Positions 1 to 6,093 of a stretch of DNA of 6,093 nt are shown piece after piece. The notes under the pieces are model-generated. The model saw only the letters and a program-made list of their open reading frames with translations. It was not told the origin of the DNA and did not search any database. Position 1 is the stretch's first letter; each line of letters begins with the position of its first letter. Source of the DNA: Hyphomicrobiales bacterium (lineage in GTDB: Bacteria; Pseudomonadota; Alphaproteobacteria; Rhizobiales; JAJFHC01). The DNA lies in contig JAJFHC010000155.1 of NCBI GenBank assembly GCA_021775835.1, positions 1 through 6,093 on the forward strand, written 5' to 3'. A program made the translations under genes and the position numbers.

Positions 1-35
1 CAACAAAACTAACATTAAACTACGCCTAAATATTT

Positions 36-917
36 TTGCAAAAACAACAAAAAAAAACACGACTCGGGCGCGGACTGGCCGCCCTGATTGGCGACGATGT
101 CGCAGAAGAAGCTGCCGTAGATACCGCCCGGACCTACCGGCAACTGCCAATCGAATTCATTGAAGCCAATCCCCGGAATCCAAGAAAGTCATTCGGTTCT
201 GAAGAAATCCAGGATCTTGCGAATTCGGTGCGTGAGAAAGGCGTGCTTCAACCGATCGTGGTTCGACCTTGCAAGAACAAACAGGGCCGTTACGAAATCG
301 TCGCCGGTGAACGACGGTGGCGGGCCGCCCAGCAGGCGTCACTGCATGAAGTACCCGTCATCATCAAGGAGCTTTCGGATGGCGAAGCACTGGAAATTGC
401 CATCATCGAAAACGTCCAGCGTGCGGACCTCAATCCTTTGGAAGAAGCGGAAGGATACAAGGATCTGATTGCGCGTTTTGACTATACTCAAGAGCAGCTT
501 TCGAAGGTGATCGGCAAGAGCCGCAGCCATATTGCTAACACGATCAGGCTGACCAAACTTCCCGATGCGGTTCTGGACCATCTGCGATCCGGCGCACTTT
601 CGGCCGGCCATGCCCGCGCACTCCTCACCAGCGAGGTCCCTGCCGATGAACTGGCCAAATTGATCATTGCGCAAGGCCTTAGCGTTCGCGATGCCGAACG
701 ACTGGCAACCGACACCAAGAAGCCCACACCGCCAAAGCCGAAGACCACAACGCAGAAGGACGCGGATACAATAGCGTTGGAAAAAAGCCTTGCCGACGCC
801 CTCGGTCTAAAAGTAGATATTGTGCACAAGGGCACGCGTGGCGGTGAACTCAAGATCCAGTACATGAGCCTTGAGCAACTCGACGATGTCTGCCGGCGTC
901 TGACAAATCTGTCTTGA
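36..917 (+). CDS. parB: ParB chromosome partition protein (CTPase/DNA-binding clamp)
   Basis: The 293-residue product binds parS sites near the origin, loads as a CTP-dependent sliding clamp and works with the ATPase ParA to segregate sister origins. It opens with the conserved RLGRGLAALIGD segment (residues 9-20), the usual ParA-interaction region. The ParB N-terminal domain follows (about 36-130), with the CTP-binding box GERRWRAA at 91-98 and ENVQRADLNPLEEA at 125-138. A helix-turn-helix region lies at about 150-175 (YTQEQLSKVIGKSRSHIANT). A Lys/Pro/Thr-rich linker (about 228-243) leads to the C-terminal dimerisation domain (about 244-293). The length is normal. The start is TTG: an in-frame TAA lies at 27-29, no frame upstream offers ATG, and the N-terminal motif must be included. 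No Shine-Dalgarno sequence is visible. The gene ends in tandem stops TGA TAG and converges on holA. The family assignment is secure; the exact start is less so. Confidence 0.96.
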   Translation: MQKQQKKTRLGRGLAALIGDDVAEEAAVDTARTYRQLPIEFIEANPRNPRKSFGSEEIQDLANSVREKGVLQPIVVRPCKNKQGRYEIVAGERRWRAAQQASLHEVPVIIKELSDGEALEIAIIENVQRADLNPLEEAEGYKDLIARFDYTQEQLSKVIGKSRSHIANTIRLTKLPDAVLDHLRSGALSAGHARALLTSEVPADELAKLIIAQGLSVRDAERLATDTKKPTPPKPKTTTQKDADTIALEKSLADALGLKVDIVHKGTRGGELKIQYMSLEQLDDVCRRLTNLS

Positions 918-947
918 TAGACAATCGACGATTCGCTCGTTCCTGGC

Positions 948-1988
948 TTAATTACTCCGTCTACGGAGTGAATACACCTGACGGCAAATACTCATGAGCA
1001 GGCGCCACACCAGAGTGTCGGCAAGCGCTGGATTGGTCCGGGAGTCAAATTCGCATTGTGCAGTCTTCTGGATTGCTTGTTTGATCAACACGTGATTCCA
1101 GACATTTAGCTGAAGACGCATGGAGTCCTGACGCATGAAATGAACCGGCGGTCGGGCACTTTTCATTGCGGCTTCGACATTCCCCGTTTCACTCGCAACA
1201 GACAGAATGCTTTGTAAACGGAATAAATGTCGTGACAAGGCTATCAAGAGACCGCTTGATGATACGCCGGACGCCAGAGCGTTCCGGTAAAGAAGATCCA
1301 GTGCATCGGTATTTCCTCTTGCTACGGCATCAACCATTTCATCCATGGTCGCAGACGCCGCATCCGTGCACACAGATTCGACGTGCTCGACTTCAACACG
1401 TTCCATACCGAGGCAATACAATGCAAGTTTCTCAAGTTCTGACAGTGACAGCCGCCGGTCGGAACCCAGAGCTTCACTGAGCAAGGCACGTGCGGGCATG
1501 GAGATATCAAGGCCGTGTCCATTCAGCACCGTTGAAATCAGATCATCGATCGCGCGGGCATTGTCGGGATAACAGGGCAGGGCTGCGCCACGACGGGATG
1601 CCTCGAAAATCTTGCGCAATTTTGCCGAGGGTTTGAGGTCGCCCGCCTCTGCGACCACGAGAGTGTCACCATCGTCATCATCGAGAAGAGATTCGATGGC
1701 CTTGGCAAATCCGGCACCTGCCGAACTTACCCGAACGACACGGCGCCCGCCCATGAGAGACTGCGACTGCATCTCATCGGCAAGACGGGCGGGATCTTGG
1801 GTAATGTCGTGATCGTCCAGTCGTGTTACATTGAACGGGTCGTCGAGATCGTCGACGACGTGCCTGCAAATAGCAGCACCACGCTCAGACACGAGACCGT
1901 TATCGGGTCCGTAAATCAGAACCGCTCGAATTTCGGGATCGGGTCGTTTCAGAAATCCATCAATGCGGGAACCTTTAAGGGCAACCAA
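948..1988 (-). CDS. holA: DNA polymerase III delta subunit (clamp loader)
   Basis: The 346-residue product is the delta subunit of the clamp loader, which opens the beta sliding clamp during replication. The sequence follows the HolA family throughout. A degenerate nucleotide-binding-like segment, GPDNGLVSERG, lies at 27-37. SQSLMGGRRVVRV at 75-87 matches the clamp-contacting region, with L78-M79 at about the place of the Leu-Phe wedge of E. coli delta. GSDRRLSLSELEKLALY lies at 175-191 in the second domain, and the helical C-terminal domain (about 210-346) normally contacts the other loader subunits. Like other delta subunits it lacks an intact Walker A motif. The start is TTG, with GGGGA seven bases upstream (1996-2000), and the resulting N-terminus MVALKGSRIDGFLKRPDP looks like that of alphaproteobacterial homologues. 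An in-frame stop, the lptE TGA, lies 24 bases upstream, so the gene cannot extend much further. It is the last gene of the leuS-lptE-holA operon and ends 30 bp from parB. Confidence 0.95.
   Translation of the reverse strand: MVALKGSRIDGFLKRPDPEIRAVLIYGPDNGLVSERGAAICRHVVDDLDDPFNVTRLDDHDITQDPARLADEMQSQSLMGGRRVVRVSSAGAGFAKAIESLLDDDDGDTLVVAEAGDLKPSAKLRKIFEASRRGAALPCYPDNARAIDDLISTVLNGHGLDISMPARALLSEALGSDRRLSLSELEKLALYCLGMERVEVEHVESVCTDAASATMDEMVDAVARGNTDALDLLYRNALASGVSSSGLLIALSRHLFRLQSILSVASETGNVEAAMKSARPPVHFMRQDSMRLQLNVWNHVLIKQAIQKTAQCEFDSRTNPALADTLVWRLLMSICRQVYSLRRRSN
952..971. terminator. Stem-loop at the parB/holA convergence, possible weak bidirectional terminator
   Basis: ACTCCG (954-959) and CGGAGT (964-969) form a perfect 6-bp stem around the loop TCTA. 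A T-G wobble and a T-A pair extend it to 8 bp. It lies inside the last codons of holA (the S-L-R-R-R-S-N tail) and 35 bp beyond the parB stop, where transcripts from both sides would end. Neither strand has a U-rich tract right after the stem, so it is not a textbook intrinsic terminator. It could instead protect a 3' end or be a chance product of the Arg codons. Confidence 0.35.
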
Positions 1989-1990
1989 TT

Positions 1991-2009
1991 GTCTGTCCCC
2001 GGGACTGAC
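1991..2009. repeat. Imperfect inverted repeat covering the holA ribosome-binding site
   Basis: The plus strand reads GTCTGTCCC, a central C at 2000, then GGGACTGAC. The arms are reverse complements except for one T-T mismatch (1994/2006). On the holA message this can fold as GTC, an A-A mismatch, GTCC, the loop CGG, GGAC, A and GAC. The GGGGA Shine-Dalgarno sequence (1996-2000) lies in the second arm and loop. The repeat nearly fills the 24-base lptE-holA gap. A role in limiting holA translation until lptE is translated is an inference. Confidence 0.5.
1996..2000 (-). promoter_or_regulatory. Shine-Dalgarno sequence of holA, supporting its TTG start
   Basis: GGGGA on the minus strand lies seven bases before the TTG at 1986-1988. 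It is the only purine-rich site in the short lptE-holA gap, and it fixes the TTG as the holA start. It lies inside the inverted repeat at 1991-2009. Confidence 0.6.
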
Positions 2010-2012
2010 CTG

Positions 2013-2546
2013 TCAAAGTGCTGCGAGCCGTGACGCAATATCCAGGCGAATATCATCGGCAACGACTATCGATGCCTTTTTGCGGACGTCTTCCAGGGCC
2101 CGAACGTTCGAAAACTCCGAGTCGACACGATCGAAGGAAACAATCGAAAATGTACTGCCAGAATAAACAACCTTGCGACCACCGACGTCATACAAGTTGT
2201 ACTTAACCAAGAGTTTGTAGCTGAGCCGGTCGACTTCGGTATTTGACCGGACAAAAACATTCGACGTTTTTCCAACAGGATTCAATTCCAACCGGTACCT
2301 GGGTACGCCTACTTTACCCGGTGGCGACATTGTGGAAATCAAGCGGTTTCGAATCAACTGAACCAGGCGTCCGCCAGATTTCGACACATCGACAGTGCTC
2401 AAGTCAGCGGCAATGGATTGTGCTTGCGGTGCCGATCCATACAGAGGCCGAAACTGACAGGCGGAAACAGCAAGCCCCACCGACAGAACAACGATAACGC
2501 CAATACGGCGCGACCACACTGTAAACCCCGACTCAGGCAACAACAT
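2013..2546 (-). CDS. lptE: LPS-assembly lipoprotein LptE
   Basis: The 177-residue product is the outer-membrane lipoprotein that plugs the LptD beta-barrel and helps insert lipopolysaccharide into the outer leaflet. The N-terminus is a lipoprotein signal peptide: Arg13-Arg14, a hydrophobic stretch [13 protein letters not shown] (about 15-27), then a V-S-A-Cys lipobox with the lipidated Cys at 30. Immediately after comes QFRPLYG, close to the CGFRPLYG opening common in alphaproteobacterial LptE. Residue +2 is Gln rather than Asp, consistent with sorting to the outer membrane. The rest (about 40-177) has the family's alternating strand pattern and ends in a helical [15 protein letters not shown]. 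An eight-codon longer frame begins at TTG 2570, but the ATG at 2546 has AAGGA six bases upstream and gives a better signal peptide, so I use it. The gene overlaps the end of leuS by 14 bases, suggesting translational coupling. The family is poorly conserved, so the call rests on the lipobox, the RPLYG motif and the position between leuS and holA. Confidence 0.9.
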   Translation of the reverse strand: MLLPESGFTVWSRRIGVIVVLSVGLAVSACQFRPLYGSAPQAQSIAADLSTVDVSKSGGRLVQLIRNRLISTMSPPGKVGVPRYRLELNPVGKTSNVFVRSNTEVDRLSYKLLVKYNLYDVGGRKVVYSGSTFSIVSFDRVDSEFSNVRALEDVRKKASIVVADDIRLDIASRLAAL

Positions 2547-5148
2547 TGACAATCCTTTCCGGCACGACAATCACCTTGCGAATAGTGCGGCCATCAATTG
2601 CTCGTGCGACATTATCCAACCGAAGCGCTGCCTGTTCAACCTCCTCTTTCGATGCATTACGTGAAATTGTCAATTCATCTCTACGTTTTCCGTTTACCTG
2701 AACTGCAATGGTAACGGAATCTTCGACAAGAAGGGCGGATTCAACGGTTGGCCAGGGTTGATCGGCAAGCAATGTGTCATGGCCAAGCCGATGCCAGCAC
2801 TCCTCTGCCAAATGAGGCATCATGGGCCCGATCATCTGAACAAGATACTCACTTGATTCACGCAATACCCATTTGTCGGATGAGGTGTCGCTGGCGATGA
2901 GAGCCGGTTTGAGCGTGGAGTAGGCATTTGTAAATTCGTAAACCTGGGCAACAGCACGATTGAACCTCAAATTCGACACATCAGCGTTTGTCGCATCGAG
3001 GGCCTTATGTGCGGCTTTTCTCAACGCAAGCGCTTCAGTACCGAAAACATTGGGCTTTTCCATGGCCGCCTGTGCGCAATGTTCGGTAGTCTCACCGATG
3101 AGGCGCCAGAGTCGCTGGACAAACCGATGGGCGCCTTCGACGCCGGCCTCAGTCCAGATTACATCCCGTTCCGGGGGAGAATCCGAAAGCATGAACCAAC
3201 GGGCCGTGTCGGCGCCATAGTGGTCGAGAATATCGCTGGGATCGATAGTGTTGCGCTTCGACTTCGACATCTTCTCGACGGAACCGATCGATACCGCTTC
3301 GCCGGATTGGGCATGCCGTGCTGTCCGCTCCGTACCGTCGCCCTCGATCTCGACTTCCATCGGGCTTAACCAGGATCCGTCCCCACCACGGTAGGTCTCA
3401 TGATTGACCATGCCTTGCGTAAACAGCCCATCGAAAGGTTCATCCAGACCGACGTGTCCACAGACACGCATGGCGCGCGTATAGAATCGTGAATAAAGCA
3501 GATGCAGAATGGCGTGTTCAACGCCACCGATATACTGATCAACCGGCAACCAGTAATCGACGGCCTTTCGGTCCGTGGGCTGTTCAGCCCTGGGACTGCA
3601 AAAGCGTGCAAAATACCAGGATGAATCGACGAACGTATCGAAAGTATCGGTCTCCCGTTCTGCGGCGGCACCACACGCATGGCAGGTAACGTGCTTCCAG
3701 GTCGCGTGGCGATCAAGCGGATTGCCAGGAACATCAAATGTTACATCGTCGGGCAGCGTTACCGGCAAGTCCTGCTTGCGCACCGGAATGGTGCCGCAGG
3801 ATGGGCAATGAATTACCGGGATGGGGCAGCCCCAGTAGCGCTGACGTGAAACGCCCCAGTCTCGCAGGCGGAAGTTTACCGTGCCACTGCCCTGCGGTTT
3901 GCCGTCCACTGACAGGGACTCAAGTTTCTCGATTGCAGCCCGGATGGCGCTGTCGACATCAAGACCATCCAGAAAACCCGAGTTGAAAATAGTCCCGTCA
4001 CCCTTGTAGGCCTCGTCGAAAACCTCGAATGTATCGGGGTCGGCATTGTTAGGCAGCACAACCGGGCGAACCAGAAGATCGTACTTGCGAGCGAAGTCTA
4101 AGTCTCTCTGGTCATGGGCGGCGCATCCGAAAATCGCCCCAGTGCCATATTCCATAAGGACAAAGTTCGCTACATAGACCGGAAGCAGGCGGTCTTCAAA
4201 GGGATGTCTGGCTTTGATCCCCGTATCGAACCCGAGTTTCTCGGCCTTTTCAATAGCCTCTTCCGTTGTTCCGATCTGCTCGCAGGTCTTGATGAATGCC
4301 TCAAGCTCTGGGTTCTTTGCGGCTACGGCATTCGACAGAGGGTGATCCGGCGCCAGGGCGCAGAATCCAGCACCGTAAAGCGTGTCCGGTCGCGTTGTGT
4401 AAACCTCCAGAGAACGCACATCCACATGGTCGGGCGTATCGGTCAGTTCGAAATGCATCTGGGCACCTTCGGAACGGCCGATCCAGTTGCTCTGCATCAA
4501 ACGAACCTTGTCGGGCCACCGGTCAAGAGACCCGATCGCCTCGAGCAAGTCGTCGGCATAACGGGTAATCCGAAAAAACCATTGCGTCAGTTCACGCTTT
4601 TCGACCAGTGCTCCTGATCTCCAGCCCCTGCCGTCGATCACCTGTTCATTGGCCAGGACGGTGTGGTCTACCGGATCCCAATTGACTTTGCTTTTGCGGC
4701 GGTAGGCGAGGTCATTGTCCAGAAAATCAATAAACATGGACTGTTGCTGGCTGTAGTATTCCGGGTCGCAGGTCGCAAGCTCTCGGTCCCAGTCAATTGA
4801 CAGGCCCATGGACTTGAGTTGTCCGCGCATGGTGGCAATGTTTTCATAGGTCCATTTTGCCGGATGAATATTGTGCTCCATCGCAGCATTTTCCGCGGGC
4901 ATCCCGAAGGCATCCCACCCCATGGGATGCAGAACATTATAACCGTTGGCGCGCCGGTACCTTGCAACCACATCGCCCATGGCATAATTGCGCACGTGCC
5001 CCATGTGAATGCGCCCCGATGGATAGGGAAACATCTCAAGCACGTAGTATTTCGGCTTTGAGAGATCTTCCTCCACGCAAAACGTCTTCTGGGTGTCCCA
5101 AACAGATTGCCATCGGGATTCGCATTCCCGGGGATTATATCGTTCCAT
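2533..5148 (-). CDS. leuS: Leucyl-tRNA synthetase
   Basis: The 871-residue product charges tRNA-Leu with leucine in the cytoplasm and hydrolyses mischarged tRNA. It is a full-length bacterial class I LeuRS; the E. coli enzyme is about 860 residues. The HIGH signature is HMGH at 48-51 within [15 protein letters not shown]. The editing domain (CP1, about 225-420) carries TTRPDTLYG at 251-259 and [15 protein letters not shown] at 335-349, with the key editing aspartate probably D346. Two Cys pairs, CPSC (448-451) and CHAC (489-492), look like a four-Cys zinc knuckle. WYFARFC (511-517) and [17 protein letters not shown] (539-555) belong to the catalytic core, and KMSKS is at 626-630. An anticodon-binding helical domain (about 670-800) and the C-terminal tRNA-contacting domain (about 810-871) complete it. 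The ATG start gives the expected [14 protein letters not shown] opening; only a weak AAAGA ribosome site lies upstream. It is the first gene of the leuS-lptE-holA operon. No key residue is missing. Confidence 0.99.
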   Translation of the reverse strand: MERYNPRECESRWQSVWDTQKTFCVEEDLSKPKYYVLEMFPYPSGRIHMGHVRNYAMGDVVARYRRANGYNVLHPMGWDAFGMPAENAAMEHNIHPAKWTYENIATMRGQLKSMGLSIDWDRELATCDPEYYSQQQSMFIDFLDNDLAYRRKSKVNWDPVDHTVLANEQVIDGRGWRSGALVEKRELTQWFFRITRYADDLLEAIGSLDRWPDKVRLMQSNWIGRSEGAQMHFELTDTPDHVDVRSLEVYTTRPDTLYGAGFCALAPDHPLSNAVAAKNPELEAFIKTCEQIGTTEEAIEKAEKLGFDTGIKARHPFEDRLLPVYVANFVLMEYGTGAIFGCAAHDQRDLDFARKYDLLVRPVVLPNNADPDTFEVFDEAYKGDGTIFNSGFLDGLDVDSAIRAAIEKLESLSVDGKPQGSGTVNFRLRDWGVSRQRYWGCPIPVIHCPSCGTIPVRKQDLPVTLPDDVTFDVPGNPLDRHATWKHVTCHACGAAAERETDTFDTFVDSSWYFARFCSPRAEQPTDRKAVDYWLPVDQYIGGVEHAILHLLYSRFYTRAMRVCGHVGLDEPFDGLFTQGMVNHETYRGGDGSWLSPMEVEIEGDGTERTARHAQSGEAVSIGSVEKMSKSKRNTIDPSDILDHYGADTARWFMLSDSPPERDVIWTEAGVEGAHRFVQRLWRLIGETTEHCAQAAMEKPNVFGTEALALRKAAHKALDATNADVSNLRFNRAVAQVYEFTNAYSTLKPALIASDTSSDKWVLRESSEYLVQMIGPMMPHLAEECWHRLGHDTLLADQPWPTVESALLVEDSVTIAVQVNGKRRDELTISRNASKEEVEQAALRLDNVARAIDGRTIRKVIVVPERIVNVVA
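2553..2557 (-). promoter_or_regulatory. Shine-Dalgarno sequence that decides the lptE start
   Basis: AAGGA on the minus strand lies inside the last codons of leuS, six bases before the ATG at 2544-2546. This is ideal spacing and favours that ATG over the TTG at 2568-2570. It also implies that ribosomes finishing leuS expose or hand over to the lptE start. Confidence 0.7.
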
Positions 5149-5355
5149 CGTGGTTTTCTTTGCTAGGCTTCGATGCGCCGGTCCATAATTTTCGCAGACC
5201 GCAGCACTTACACGGAGTTCGGGAATGCTGCAACATAGGCGTTGTTGTTTTTATGTTCCGGACTCTGGCGCAAAAGGCTAAAAGCGGTAAAAGTGTCTCA
5301 AGATGAGGGCTCGATATCGGATTCTCAAGACCGGGCCAAACGCGGATTCACGTTC
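5149..5355. promoter_or_regulatory. Divergent spacer between leuS and yggS
   Basis: These 207 bases separate two genes that point away from each other, so they should hold a promoter for each. I could not assign a convincing -35/-10 pair on either strand. Visible structure includes an inverted repeat GCAGCA (5201-5206) / TGCTGC (5226-5231) with a 19-base spacer, a T-rich run at 5241-5252, and three AAAAG copies at 5272, 5280 and 5289, spaced 8-9 bases apart. No tRNA, riboswitch or convincing small gene was recognised. The promoter role is inferred from gene orientation. Confidence 0.45.
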
Positions 5356-6048
5356 ATGACAAGCATTCAGGAACTTCATCATCACCAGGCACTGGACGAC
5401 GTGCTCTCCAAAATCCGAGACGCCGAACAGAAGGCTGGCAGGGAAAAAGGCAGCGTCGATCTGGTGGCCGTCAGCAAGACGTTCTTCGGTGAGCACATAC
5501 ACCCGGCATTACTCGCCGGGCAACGGATATTCGGTGAAAACCGGGTTCAGGAATCGCTGCAGAAATGGCCGGAACTCAAAAACACGTATGCCGATGTTGA
5601 TCTTCACCTGATAGGGCCGCTCCAATCCAACAAGGTAAAAGATGCGGTTGGCTTGTTTGACTGCATTCAATCCGTTGACAGACTAAAACTTGCACGGGCT
5701 CTTGCCAACGAAATCCAGCGCACCGGTCGCAATATCCGTCTGCTGGTCCAGGTCAATACCGGTGAAGAACCCCAGAAGGCCGGAGTTCTGCCTGAAGACG
5801 TCGATTCTTTTCTCCAGCAGATCAAATCTGAACTGGGCTTGAATATCTCGGGACTGATGTGCATTCCTCCGTCCACAGAGAATCCAGCACCGCATTTTGC
5901 CCTCCTGTCGGATATGGCAAAACGGAATGGTCTTGACCAGCTCAGCATGGGCATGAGTGCCGACTTTGAAACCGCGATAGAGTTCGGGGCGACGTACGTG
6001 CGGGTCGGCAGCGCCATTTTTGGCGCACGGCCAAAGCCTCAAAGCTGA
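5356..6048 (+). CDS. yggS: YggS/PLPBP-family pyridoxal phosphate homeostasis protein
   Basis: The 230-residue product is a single-domain, alanine-racemase-like TIM-barrel protein that binds pyridoxal 5'-phosphate and buffers its cellular level; no catalytic activity is established for the family. Motifs appear in order: VDLVAVSKTF at 34-43, with Lys41 as the PLP lysine; FGENRVQE at 59-66; LHLIGPLQSNK at 83-93; VNTGEEPQKAG at 133-143; SGLMCIPP at 165-172; and LSMGMSADFETAIEFGATYVR at 196-216, followed by VGSAIFGAR, which form the phosphate-binding end. The frame is open back to TTG 5242, but I start at the ATG at 5356. It gives the family's normal length, and the extra 38 residues (basic, then Ser/Asp-rich) match nothing I know in the family. 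The Shine-Dalgarno sequence is weak (CGGA, nine bases upstream). The gene diverges from leuS; adjacency of these two genes is common in Alphaproteobacteria. Confidence 0.95.
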   Translation: MTSIQELHHHQALDDVLSKIRDAEQKAGREKGSVDLVAVSKTFFGEHIHPALLAGQRIFGENRVQESLQKWPELKNTYADVDLHLIGPLQSNKVKDAVGLFDCIQSVDRLKLARALANEIQRTGRNIRLLVQVNTGEEPQKAGVLPEDVDSFLQQIKSELGLNISGLMCIPPSTENPAPHFALLSDMAKRNGLDQLSMGMSADFETAIEFGATYVRVGSAIFGARPKPQS

Positions 6049-6056
6049 CAGACGCG

Positions 6057-6084
6057 CAGCATCGTTGAAGTGTCACAGATGCTG
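6057..6084 (+). terminator. Stem-loop downstream of yggS, possible transcript end
   Basis: CAGCATC (6057-6063) and GATGCTG (6078-6084) are perfect 7-base complements around a 14-base loop, starting 8 bases after the yggS stop. No U-tract follows before the window ends, so an intrinsic terminator is not established. The remaining bases to 6093 show no recognisable gene start. Confidence 0.3.
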
Positions 6085-6093
6085 AGGATGCGG

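Noticed and set aside
2610..2622. DnaA-box-like ATTATCCAAC within leuS
   Set aside because: It is an imperfect single site inside coding sequence with no cluster of similar sites nearby.
2653..2668. ACGTGAAA-containing parS-like sequence within leuS
   Set aside because: Only 11 of 16 positions match the parS consensus and one half is badly degraded; likely chance.
4114..4617. Long plus-strand open frame of 167 codons opposite leuS
   Set aside because: It is fully antisense to the LeuRS editing domain, resembles no known family and is explained by the codon composition of the real gene.
5135..5236. Possible 33-codon leader peptide on the minus strand overlapping the leuS start by 14 bases
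   Set aside because: It has no ribosome-binding site, is not leucine-rich (three Leu) and lacks terminator-type structure next to it, so there is no support for attenuation or a real gene.
5253..5306. Short ATG frame (17 codons, Lys/Ser-rich) upstream of yggS
   Set aside because: Too short, no ribosome site, no recognisable motif; frames of this size are expected by chance.
5242..5355. 38-residue N-terminal extension of YggS from TTG 5242
   Set aside because: The extension is low-complexity, matches nothing known in the family and lies in the divergent promoter spacer; the ATG at 5356 gives the normal length.
5502..5520. CCCGGC/GCCGGG inverted repeat early in yggS
   Set aside because: A 6-bp GC stem with a 7-base loop inside conserved coding sequence, with no sign of a regulatory role.

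Overview
This window is an ordinary but informative piece of a bacterial chromosome, almost certainly from an alphaproteobacterium. The evidence is gene content and order: a chromosomal parB converges on a leuS-lptE-holA cluster, and a yggS-family gene diverges from leuS. From general knowledge, this arrangement is typical of Alphaproteobacteria, particularly Hyphomicrobiales and relatives, where parB usually sits with parA, rsmG (gidB) and mnmG (gidA) near the replication origin. The exact order or genus cannot be read from this sequence. GC content is moderate by eye (a little above half), with no compositionally foreign block except the very A/T-rich first 57 bases.

Layout. Positions 36-917 (+) encode ParB, the CTP-dependent chromosome partition protein; its likely partner parA would lie just left of the window. 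After a 30-bp gap, three genes run on the minus strand in the order leuS (2533-5148), lptE (2013-2546) and holA (948-1988). They are packed as an operon: leuS and lptE overlap by 14 bases, and 24 bases separate lptE from holA. A 207-bp divergent spacer (5149-5355) separates leuS from yggS (5356-6048, +). The last 45 bases hold no complete gene.

Functions. All five genes are core housekeeping genes, although the leuS operon mixes pathways: leucyl-tRNA synthesis and proofreading (LeuRS), assembly of lipopolysaccharide in the outer membrane (LptE) and loading of the replicative sliding clamp (HolA, the delta subunit of DNA polymerase III). ParB segregates the origin region, and YggS is a pyridoxal-phosphate homeostasis protein. 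No mobile element, CRISPR array, tRNA, rRNA, prophage or defence gene was seen.

Nothing here looks like an undescribed system. The points worth a second look are small: parB appears to use a TTG start with no visible ribosome-binding site, next to a nine-A run; holA also uses TTG, and its Shine-Dalgarno sequence lies in an inverted repeat; lptE has a better start than its longest reading frame suggests; and there are stem-loops at the parB/holA convergence and after yggS.
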